NCBI RefSeq assembly: GCF_008923185.1
Contig: NZ_WBMT01000010.1
Location: 186,001-250,000 of the forward strand
Source: Actinomadura rudentiformis
GTDB taxonomy: Bacteria; Actinomycetota; Actinomycetes; Streptosporangiales; Streptosporangiaceae
Reading direction: 5' to 3'
DNA: 64,000 nt
Positions 43,729-52,200 of the stretch are shown piece after piece; positions within the stretch are counted from its first letter, which is position 1; each line of letters opens with the position of its first letter. The translations under genes and the position numbers were made by a program. A model generated the notes under the pieces. It was given only the letters and a program-made list of their open reading frames with translations. It searched no databases and had not been told where the DNA came from.

Positions 43729-44989
43729 GAGCGGCCGCCTGAAGGGTGGCACGCTCGGAGAGAACGTCGAGATCGGGGTCCAGGCTCGCCACGATCAGCC
43801 GTGCCCCCGCCAACTCCGCCCCGTTCACCAGCGAGGGCAACGCCGACAGCAAACCCTCGCTCGGCGCCCTTCCTTCATCCACCGGACCGCGTGGTCCTTC
43901 GACTGTCTCGGCGGGCGTGTCCGCCTCGCCCGGCTCCAGGTCAGCGAGCGCCTCAGTGGTCTCCGCCAGCCAGATCTGCCAACGTGCCGTGGCATCGCCC
44001 CCTGAAGCGGCCGCGCGCAACGCCGGACCGGTGACGCCGTGCGCTGTGGCGGTCCCAACGTCGATCACTCCCAGGCCGTCGGTCATCGCCCGCAGCAGCC
44101 GCGAACGGCCGATCCGGCGCGCGAACCGCGCCAACCTCGGCGTGATCACTGCGCGCTCGGCCCCGGCCATCAGATCGTCACGCAGACCACGAGCGGACCA
44201 CGCGGCGCCCTCCCACCCGGCCACGCCCAGCAGCCGGCCGAGACTGTCGAGATGGGACGCCGCCCTGCGCCGGGCCAGTTCTCCGCGGGAAACCCGTTCG
44301 CCATTGAGAAGGCGATGCCACGGCTCATCCCAGAACGCGGTGGCATCGGCATGTGGCGCGTAGACGTCAGCCTGCACCTCTTGGAGGACATCGCCCTGCA
44401 TGGCGACCCGGAGGACCAGGCCCGCCGGCCAGTCGTTGAGCACCGGCCCCAACGAGACATGCAGGCGATCGAGCTTGAGCCCGTCGCGGTCCGGAGCACG
44501 ATCGGCCATCGCCAGCCCACCGGGCATCGCCATCTCCCCGTGATGGCCATGGTGATGGTCGTGCCCGCCGCCGCCCTCGGACTCAGAGGGCCTGGGCTCG
44601 GGGGCTTCAGGCTCGGGAGCTTCAGGCTTGGGTGTGAGGTGCGCATGTCGGCGGGCAGTGGCCTGAGCACGCTGGCCATCGCGATGAGCAAGCGAAGCCG
44701 CCGCTTCCTCCAATAGCCTCGCCATCTCGTCCCGATGACGTACTTCAAGGCGCGCTCTCGGCGCCGGCATCTGCTCCCACACGCGCTGGGTAGCCGCCTC
44801 AAGCTCCTGAGCCGGTTCTCCGCAGACAAGAAGGAGATTCGCCTGGGCCGGTGCGAGGGCAGGACGCCAGCCGCGCCGCCGGACCTCCCGCTCCGCGGCC
44901 AAACGCACAGCGGTGTATCCAGGCACCGGCACGATCAGCGGCCGCGGCCGCTGGGCCGCCAGCCGGAACAACGCCTCGCTCAGACCCAC
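43721..44989 (-). CDS. NuoB/NuoD-like hybrid subunit without Fe-S ligands, His-rich linker
   Basis: 422 residues from GTG 44989, which has GGAGGGAG upstream and overlaps nuoA by ten bases. It sits where nuoB-C-D would be. Residues 1-110 loosely resemble NuoB: AQANLLLVCGEPAQELEAAT, then QRVWEQMPAPRARLEV; only one Cys (about C56) remains, so the N2 cluster ligands are gone. A Pro/Glu and His-rich linker (HDHHHGHHGEM, about 143-153) follows. The rest (about 170-422) loosely resembles NuoD: LDRLHVSLGPVLNDWPAGLV, then HLDSLGRLLGVAGWEGAAW. The assignment is by position and faint similarity; a wholly unrelated accessory protein is possible. Confidence 0.6.
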   Translation of the reverse strand: MGLSEALFRLAAQRPRPLIVPVPGYTAVRLAAEREVRRRGWRPALAPAQANLLLVCGEPAQELEAATQRVWEQMPAPRARLEVRHRDEMARLLEEAAASLAHRDGQRAQATARRHAHLTPKPEAPEPEAPEPRPSESEGGGGHDHHHGHHGEMAMPGGLAMADRAPDRDGLKLDRLHVSLGPVLNDWPAGLVLRVAMQGDVLQEVQADVYAPHADATAFWDEPWHRLLNGERVSRGELARRRAASHLDSLGRLLGVAGWEGAAWSARGLRDDLMAGAERAVITPRLARFARRIGRSRLLRAMTDGLGVIDVGTATAHGVTGPALRAAASGGDATARWQIWLAETTEALADLEPGEADTPAETVEGPRGPVDEGRAPSEGLLSALPSLVNGAELAGARLIVASLDPDLDVLSERATLQAAAHG

Positions 44990-45330
44990 CGGAAAGCTCC
45001 CTCCCGCCAGGCGTAGACCACGCCCACGAGCAAGAGCCCAAGGAAGAGGAACATCTCCACTACGGCCGTGGCACCCATGTCCGCGACGACGACCGTCCAC
45101 GGGTACATGAAGATCATTTCCATGTCGAAGGCCAGGAAGACCATGGTGATCGTGTACCAGCGCACGTGGAACCGGCTCACCGCGTGCTCGGTGGACGGCT
45201 CCCCGCTAAGGAACGGGCTGCCCTCCAGCGGGGACCTGGCCACCGCGGCGAGCGTGCCCAGCGCGTAGACCGCCGCGACCAGCGCCACGACGAGCAGCAT
45301 CACGACGAGAGCGGCCTGATAGCCGTTCAT
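44980..45330 (-). CDS. nuoA: NADH-quinone oxidoreductase subunit A-like (NuoA)
   Basis: 116-residue, three-helix subunit of normal length. The family core YTITMVFLAFDMEMIFMYPW has the conserved Asp/Glu pair, and PFLSGEPSTEHAVSRFHVRW replaces the usual loop, whose quinone-region Cys is missing. FLFLGLLLVGVVYAWREGAF is the last helix. It is the first gene of the operon; the 140 bases before it should hold the promoter. Gene order A, hybrid, H, J, K, L, M, N follows standard nuo order with C, E, F, G and I missing. Confidence 0.93.
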   Translation of the reverse strand: MNGYQAALVVMLLVVALVAAVYALGTLAAVARSPLEGSPFLSGEPSTEHAVSRFHVRWYTITMVFLAFDMEMIFMYPWTVVVADMGATAVVEMFLFLGLLLVGVVYAWREGAFRWV

Positions 45331-45471
45331 GGCCTCGCACCACCCATATGGATCTCCGACACGCCGTAGGTACTACCCGGATTCAGGGAAGTGATCCACA
45401 CCCGTTCGCGACGCGAGCTCGTCCAGATTCGGACGCTTTCACGTGTCGCAGTGGCAAGAGCTCGTGTTGGT

Positions 45472-47043
45472 TCAGGTTCGGGTGTCGGTCTTCTGGGGCT
45501 GTCGGGTCTCAGGAGACGCCTGGCTGGGAAGCGCCACGACTGCGATGACTCCGCCGACAATGACAACGGCGACTCCCACCAGCATGGCGTTGTTCATCCC
45601 GGTGCTGAACGCCGCCTTGGCGACGTCTGCCAGCGCGGTTCCCTCCCCGCCCCCGAGCCGCTGGGCGATCTGGAGGGCAGCGGTGAGCGAGTCGCGCGCC
45701 GCCTCGCCGATGTCGGGCGGCAGTTTCTCGGTGGCGTCACCGACGTCGCCACGGTAGGTGGCGTTGAAGACGCTGCCCAGGATCGCGATACCGAGGACTG
45801 CCCCGAGTTCGCGGGTGATGTCGTTCAAGGCCGAGGCGACACCCTGCTTGGCTGCGGGCAGGGCTGCGACGATCGCATCGGTGGCGGGTGTGGCGGCGTA
45901 GGCGACGCCGGCGCCGATCAGAAGGCCGCCTGCCAGCACGGGCCAGGAAGCCGATCCCTGGTCGAGCAGTGACAGCAGGGCCAGGCCGCCCGCCATCGCG
46001 GCCATGCCCAGCCCGATGACGATGCGGAAACCGAAACGCTGGGCCAGCATCGGCGCGGTGGGCGAGAAGACGATGGCGCCGATGGCCAGGGGCAGCAGGG
46101 CCAGCCCGGCCTCGAACGGCGAGTAGCCCTTGATCTCCTGGAGGAACTGCAACAGCAGGAACAGCACACCGAAGGCGCCCAGCGACTCGGTCATGATGGC
46201 CAACGAGCCCCCGGAGACGCCGCGGATCCGGAAGACACGCAGGTCCAGCATGGGCTTCTGGCTGCGGAGTTCCCAATAGGCGAAAGCGGTCAGGGTGACG
46301 ACCGCCACCGCGAACCCGCCCACGATCAGCCCGTCGGACCAGCCACGCTCCGGGCCTTCGACGATGGAGAAGACAAGCGAGGCGATCCCGACGACGGAGA
46401 AGACGGTCCCGGGTATGTCGAGAGGGGTGGCGTAGGGGTCGCGCGACTTGGGGGTCACCGCCGCAGCGGCCAGCAGGGCGACCAAGCCCAGGATGGCGTT
46501 GAAGACGAACACCGAACGCCAGGAGAAGCCCTCCAGCAGCGCGCCGGCGACCATGACGCCCAGGAGCCCGCCGCCCGCGAAGACACCGGACCAGATGCCC
46601 ACGGCCCGGCCACGTTCCTCGGGCGGGAAGACGCTGGTGATGACCGACAGCGTCATCGGCATGACCAGTGCCGCACCGGCTCCGGCCACCGCGCGAAGGG
46701 CGATGACCGTACCGACGTCGTCGGCCCACAGCACCGCGCCGGAAGCCCCGATGAAGATCACCAGGCCGGCCAGCAGCACGCCCTTGCGCCCGTAGCGATC
46801 CCCCAGCGCCCCACCGGGCAGCAGGAGACCGGCGAAGACGATGCCGTACGCGTTCATCACCCACTGCAGCTCCGCTTCGCTGGCGCGCAGGTCCTGGGCG
46901 ATGCCGGGAAGTGCGATGACCAGCGAGACGAGCATGCCGACCACCGCGCCGAGCGCCATGCACATGACCGTGAGGATCAGCTGGCGCCGGCCGGGGCTCA
47001 CCTCGACCTGGGCTGCCTGGGTGTCGTGTTCTGCGATCGTCAT
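45472..47043 (-). CDS. DHA2-type MFS drug exporter
   Basis: 523 residues, 14 predicted membrane helices, the EmrB/QacA layout. Motif A reads GGALGDRYGRKGVLLAGLVIF; the helix-5 antiporter motif C is VFAGGGLLGVMVAGALLEGF with WRSVFVFNAILG after it. It probably exports a toxic compound by proton antiport. The ATG at 47043 has no clear SD, so translation may be leaderless or start slightly inside. It is divergent from a TetR gene with repeated AT-rich elements between them, a classic repressor/exporter pair. Its right-hand neighbour is the amidase end of the PKS operon, so product export is possible but unproven. Confidence 0.93.
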   Translation of the reverse strand: MTIAEHDTQAAQVEVSPGRRQLILTVMCMALGAVVGMLVSLVIALPGIAQDLRASEAELQWVMNAYGIVFAGLLLPGGALGDRYGRKGVLLAGLVIFIGASGAVLWADDVGTVIALRAVAGAGAALVMPMTLSVITSVFPPEERGRAVGIWSGVFAGGGLLGVMVAGALLEGFSWRSVFVFNAILGLVALLAAAAVTPKSRDPYATPLDIPGTVFSVVGIASLVFSIVEGPERGWSDGLIVGGFAVAVVTLTAFAYWELRSQKPMLDLRVFRIRGVSGGSLAIMTESLGAFGVLFLLLQFLQEIKGYSPFEAGLALLPLAIGAIVFSPTAPMLAQRFGFRIVIGLGMAAMAGGLALLSLLDQGSASWPVLAGGLLIGAGVAYAATPATDAIVAALPAAKQGVASALNDITRELGAVLGIAILGSVFNATYRGDVGDATEKLPPDIGEAARDSLTAALQIAQRLGGGEGTALADVAKAAFSTGMNNAMLVGVAVVIVGGVIAVVALPSQASPETRQPQKTDTRT

Positions 47044-47060
47044 GAGAAACCAGCTCGATT

Positions 47061-47132
47061 CAGTCGATCGTTTTAAACGACTGTTTGAGCGTACCCATGC
47101 TCGGCGACAATATTCAAGCGCTCGTTTTAAAC
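47061..47132. promoter_or_regulatory. Probable TetR operators and divergent promoters
   Basis: TCGTTTTAAAC occurs twice in the same orientation, at 47068-47078 and 47122-47132, 54 bases apart (about five helical turns). The first copy lies in an inverted repeat CAGTCG (47061-47066) / CGACTG (47078-47083). The AT-rich repeats stand out in this GC-rich DNA and fit operators overlapping the two divergent promoters. Confidence 0.7.
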
Positions 47133-47145
47133 TAGGATTGGGCTC

Positions 47146-47775
47146 ATGGGATCCTCACCGGGCACGAAAGAGCGGATCCTCGACGCGGCCGAGCGGCTGT
47201 TCGGCGAGCGAGGCTTCGCCGGGACGTCGCTTCGCGCGGTGACCGAGGCGGCAGCGGTCAATGTGGCGGCGGTGAACTACCACTTCCGCTCCAAGGAAGG
47301 GTTGCTGCGCGCGGTGGTGGGGCGCGCGATGGCGGCGGTCAACGAAGATCGCGAACGGCGCCTGGACGAGTTGCGCAGCCGGGGTGCAAAGCCCTCTGCG
47401 GAGGATCTCGTCCGGGCTTTCATCGAGCCCGCCGTGAGCCTGGAGGAGCGGCACGGCGAGCGCGCCGGCAGCGTCGCCCGTTTCGTGAGCCAGGTGATGT
47501 TCGAGCCGGAGCCCGAGATCCGGCAGCTGTTCGCCGCCGAGGTCGGCCCTGCTGAGGGGCGCTTCCTGGATGCCCTCATCGAAGCCCTCCCCCAGCTGCC
47601 CGCCGGCGAGGTCGCCTTCCGCTACCGGGCCATGGTCGGATTGCTGGCCCTCCACCAGATCGGAACGCTCTCGGATCTGCAGCCTTTCGACCGCCCGCCG
47701 AAGGACCGAGCAGCCGACGAGGCACAGCGGCTAATCAATCTGATCATCGGGGCCGTCACAGCCCCTGCGAGCTGA
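47146..47775 (+). CDS. TetR-family repressor
   Basis: 209 residues. The N-terminal HTH is TKERILDAAERLFGERGFAG, TSLRAVTEAAAVNVAAVNYH, FRSKEGLLRAVVG (about 6-55). The C-terminal ligand domain (CecR/DUF1956-like pattern) includes RFVSQVMFEPEPEIRQLFAA. It probably represses the divergent exporter gene through the repeats between them. ATG 47146 follows AGGATTGGG. Its last 45 bases overlap the convergent amidase gene. Confidence 0.93.
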   Translation: MGSSPGTKERILDAAERLFGERGFAGTSLRAVTEAAAVNVAAVNYHFRSKEGLLRAVVGRAMAAVNEDRERRLDELRSRGAKPSAEDLVRAFIEPAVSLEERHGERAGSVARFVSQVMFEPEPEIRQLFAAEVGPAEGRFLDALIEALPQLPAGEVAFRYRAMVGLLALHQIGTLSDLQPFDRPPKDRAADEAQRLINLIIGAVTAPAS

Positions 47776-49230
47776 CTCGTAGGCATGGGCGACGCGATAG
47801 AGAGTGGACTCCGCATGCCTGCGGGCGATGAACTGCATGCCCACAGGGAGCCCGTCGCGCACGCCGCATGGCACGCTGAGGGCCGGATGGCCTGAGGCGT
47901 TGCTCGGCACGACGTTGAGCACCATCTCGAAGGCGCGCCGGACATCCACCTCCGGTGAATCTTGCGGTGACGGCAGTTCCGTGGCCTTCATCGGCGTGGT
48001 CGGCATCACCAGCACGTCGTAGTTCGCCAGCGCATCGTCGTACGCGTCAGCCAGAGCATGAGCGAGCCGCTGCGCCTTCCTATAGGTCACGCCGCCGTGC
48101 CTTCTGCGGAAGACGTTCCCCATGACCATGGCCACCTTGACGGGACGAGGGAATTCCGCCGTATTGGCCCGCCAGCCTCGCAGGACGTGAGCCAGGTCGG
48201 TCGCGGGGTCCTCTTCCCCGAAAGCGGCCGCGAGCAACTGGCCGACGTGGCCCTCCAGGGCGATGGCATCCCAGACGGCGACGCCGAGCTGGTGCGCAGG
48301 AACGACGACGTCCTCAACCTGAGCGCCCAGAATCCGCATGACGTCACACGACCCGCGGACGGTGTCCGCGACATCGGCGTTCAGATCGGGCAGTTCGAAG
48401 CCCTCTTTGACGACGCCGACGCGCATGCCCGCGCACTCACCGGTCAATGCGGCCGAGTACGAGTGCTCAGGCCGGGTGTTCGCGCCCACCAGGACGTCCA
48501 AGAGCAGGGCGTTGTCCGCCACCGTCGCGGTGATCGGGCCGACATCGTCAAGGCTGGATTCCAGCGGCAGGATCCCGGCGTGGGGAATCAGCCCGTGCGT
48601 CGGTTTCAGGCCGACCACCCCGGACCAGGCGGCAGGCACCCGCACCGAGCCGCTGGCGTCCGTGCCCACCGCCAGGTCAGCGGCGCCGGACGCGACGAGA
48701 GCCGCCGCGCCTGAAGCAGCGCCGCCGGATGAGTGTGTCGGCCGTCGAGGATTGCGCACTGGTCCGGCGACACCGGTATGCGATCCGTTAGGGATGCCGA
48801 GGTACTCGCACTGCGCCTTGCCCGTGACCGTCGCGCCCGAGTCGAGCAACCGGTTGACGATGGTGGCGTCGCGATCGGGCCGGAAACCGCGCAGGAACGA
48901 CGTCCCGATGGCCATCGGGACATCGGCTAGGCAGATGTTGTCGCTCAGCGCGACAGACCGGCCTGTGAGCGGGCCCTGGGCGTTGGTCCGGATCTCGGTG
49001 CGTGCTTGCCAGGCCCCGAACTCGTTCTCGTCGGGCTCAGGTTGCCACCAGCCACGGTCGGGAACGCGCAGAGCGGGCTTGGGCTCACCGGCGGTCTCGA
49101 TGAAGTCATACGCCTCCAGGTCAGGGGCCATGAACGACCGGTAGAAGCCGCAATCGGCCACAGCCAGATCGAAGCCGAGTTCTGCGGCAGCGGCCAGGAT
49201 CTCGTCATCGGTCGGTTGCCGCGCGGACAT
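47731..49230 (-). CDS. Amidase-signature protein with degenerate catalytic triad
   Basis: 499 residues, last gene of the PKS operon. ATG 49230 has GGAG five bases upstream and overlaps the PKS gene by 26 bases. The fold is that of amidase-signature enzymes: VPMAIGTSFLRGF, AWSGVVGLKPTHGLIPHAG, LESSLDDVGPITATVADNAL. The triad is altered. The catalytic Lys position reads VALSDN (S96), the cis-Ser motif GGSSSGS reads GGAASGA (A171), and only the nucleophile GTDASGSVR (S195) remains. Classical amide hydrolysis is therefore doubtful; it could be a binding protein, or do acyl transfer by a different mechanism. The N-terminal 90 residues are less conserved. Confidence 0.88.
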   Translation of the reverse strand: MSARQPTDDEILAAAAELGFDLAVADCGFYRSFMAPDLEAYDFIETAGEPKPALRVPDRGWWQPEPDENEFGAWQARTEIRTNAQGPLTGRSVALSDNICLADVPMAIGTSFLRGFRPDRDATIVNRLLDSGATVTGKAQCEYLGIPNGSHTGVAGPVRNPRRPTHSSGGAASGAAALVASGAADLAVGTDASGSVRVPAAWSGVVGLKPTHGLIPHAGILPLESSLDDVGPITATVADNALLLDVLVGANTRPEHSYSAALTGECAGMRVGVVKEGFELPDLNADVADTVRGSCDVMRILGAQVEDVVVPAHQLGVAVWDAIALEGHVGQLLAAAFGEEDPATDLAHVLRGWRANTAEFPRPVKVAMVMGNVFRRRHGGVTYRKAQRLAHALADAYDDALANYDVLVMPTTPMKATELPSPQDSPEVDVRRAFEMVLNVVPSNASGHPALSVPCGVRDGLPVGMQFIARRHAESTLYRVAHAYESARRGCDGPDDQID

Positions 49231-52200
49231 CGGCACTCCTTGAGTCGTCGGACGGGTCGAGCAGGCTCAGCGCCTGCACGGTGTGATCGCGCATCCGGGT
49301 CATGACCTCCTCAGGCACACGAGCACCGTCGAACCACCAGTCGATGTGGAGCCGCCGACGCTTGCGATAGCAGCGCACGTCGACGGCGTGACCGAAGGCC
49401 AACGGAGGCCCACCGACCGGAGCGCCGGCGGATCGCCTCACCGTCAAGGGGCCATCCGTCAGATCAGCTCCGCTGGAGACGGCTCCGCAGTCGCTGAAGA
49501 CGACGTCGGGCGCTGGGAGTTCGCGCATCACTTCCGCTGTGGGGCCGTGCAGGTACCTGAGCACTCCGTAGCCGAGCCCATGGCCGGGTACAGCCCCCAG
49601 AATCTCCTCGGCCAGACCGAGAACGGTGGCCGGTTCCCCCTGTGCTGGGATGGCGACGGGAAAGACGGTCGTGAGGTTGCCGACGGTTCTGCTGAGATCC
49701 ATGCCGCCCGGAGTTTCCTTGCGGATGTTCATTGCGACGTCGAGCAATGCGGTCGGCCGACCAGTGACTCTGGCTTGAGCCATCGCGAGCGCACTCAGAA
49801 CGATGCCCCGTACGGTCTGCTGGCTCGATCGCGCGGCAGCGCGGACGGCAGCGGTGACCGCTTGATCGGACACGTGCGAGAGACAGCGGATGTCATCCCC
49901 GCGACGATGACCGTTGGGCCTGGCCGGCGAGCCCGGCTGGAGCGGACCGGCGTTCGCGTCGGCGAGAAGGGCTGTCCAGTGCTCACGCTCGCGCATCACC
50001 TCAGGGTCATGAGCAAGGGATACGACGTGTTCGGCCCAGGCGGGCCACGGCATGCCCACTGACGGCAGGTCCACGTCCTGCTCTGTGAGCAGTTGCCGGC
50101 AAGCCGTGGACAGATCTTCGGCGAGCAGCCGCCGCGCGGCGGGATCGAAGGCCGCCGGATGCGGTACGACGGCGAGCTGCCGTCCTTGGCCGTCGGGATG
50201 TTCCAGGACCGCTGCGAGCAGCGAGGGCCGCCGGTCTTCGCGGCGACGGGACAGTTCCGTGAGCTCGTCCGGGGTCATCACCGGCAGTTCGTGTTCGTCG
50301 GCAACGTGCTGTTCCCAAACACCGCCGCGCTTCTCGAAGTCCATCGTGAGTGCCTCGTGGTGCCGGCGCACATGCGCCACGGCCCGCCCCAGGAGCGCAG
50401 GGTCGATCTCGCTTCCGAGGTCGAAGATCATCATTTCTTCGTGTGCAGCGTCAGCTCCCATCACCTGAAGTTGGGTCGGCGTCAACGGCACCCATTCCTT
50501 CGGCTCTGCCGAGGTGACGGAGTCGTGCCGTCGCTTGACCGGGCCGCCGGAGGCCGACGTCCGCTCCACCACCCGAGCCAGCTTCGCCACTGTGGGGTTC
50601 CGCTGAAGGTCTTTGGGGGCCAGGTGGATTCCCTGTGACCGGGCTCGCGCCACGATCTGCGCCGCCATGACGGAGTCGCCGCCCAACTCGAAGAAGTTGT
50701 CGTCCACGCCGATCCGCTCCACGCGCAGGGCCCGTGACAACAACGCGATCAGAAGGTCTTCGGTCGACTCGGCGGAAGGTGTCGCCTCCCCTGGCCCAGG
50801 AGTGGGCGTATTGGTGGCATACGCGGAATCCACCCAGTGGCGGTTCCGTCTGAAGGGATAGCCAGGCAGCGGAGTCCGTCTGGCGGTCGTTTCTTCATCC
50901 GTGAAGCCCCACTGAATGGACGCTCCGGCGCTCCACAGTCTTCCAAGGGTGCTGAGAAAGCCGCTTGGCTCGGCGGTGCCGGGCGCGGCCGCCACCACAA
51001 GGCGTTCTCCCTCTGCACCATCCGGTTTGATGTCCTTCGCCGGAAGCAGGGGGACCCTTCCCGATACGGCCTCCATGTCGGCTGTTTCGAGACCCGCGTC
51101 GATCATCCTCACGGCGCCGGCTAGATCGATCGCCTCCGCGAAGCACGCCGCGGCGAGCAAGCCCGCGCCTGTGCCCGCCACCACCGATGCCTGCATGCCG
51201 TAGGACTCCAGCGCCCTTCCCATCGCGTATTCGATGGCGAAGGAAGCCGCGTCGGCGAAGTCGTCTTCGGTCTCGTTCCCGCCTGCCGGCATTGAACGCA
51301 GATCCACGGCCAGGTGCTCACGCACCGCCTCCGCACAGCGATCGAAAGGCTCGGCGAACGCCGGCTCGGCCCGATACAGGTCCGCGGCCGCTTGCATGCG
51401 GCTGCCCGCTGTGCCGGGGAACAGCAGCACGATCTTCATCGACGCCTCGAAGGGCTCATGATCAACGAGTGCCTCGGCGGCGCCCTCGGCGGTGGAGGCC
51501 ACGACCGCCGTACGGGTGGAGAAGTGGCGCCTGCCCTCGGCAAGCGTGAACGCCACGTTCTCAAGATCGGTATCCGGCCGGCCACGGAGATGCCCGGCAA
51601 GGTCCTCGCAGACCTCGGACAGTTCCGCGGGGGTCCGTCCGCTGACCAGAAGCACCTTGTCCCGGGACGGCGCGCTCCCGCCCCGTTTCGGCTCGGCCTC
51701 CTCCAGAACGACGTGCACGTTCGTCCCGCCGACCCCGAGCGAGCTCAGACCGGCACGGCGTGGGGCTTCGCTCTCCCAACTCGCGAGCCGATCCTGAACG
51801 TGGAACGGCGTGTCCGCCAGATGCAGCTCGGGATTCGGCTCGGTGAAGTGCACGGTTGGTACGAGCGTGCGGTGTTCCAGCGAAAGCACTGCCTTGACGA
51901 GCCCGGCGATGCCAGCCGCAACTTCGCAGTGTCCGATGTTGCCCTTCACCGATCCGATGGCACAGCGGGCAGCCGCTGCTCGCTCGCCGAAACCGCTGTT
52001 CAGAGCCGCGACCTCCACCGGGTCCCCCAGCGCCGTACCGGTCCCATGAGCCTCCACGTATCCCACGGTGGCCGGATCGACGTCCGCCACTGCGAGTGCC
52101 TCGGCGATGACGGCGGCCTGCATCTCCACGCTGGGAGCGGCGTAGCCCATCTTCAGCGAGCCGTCATTGTTGACCGCCGAGCCCCGGATGACCGCACGAA

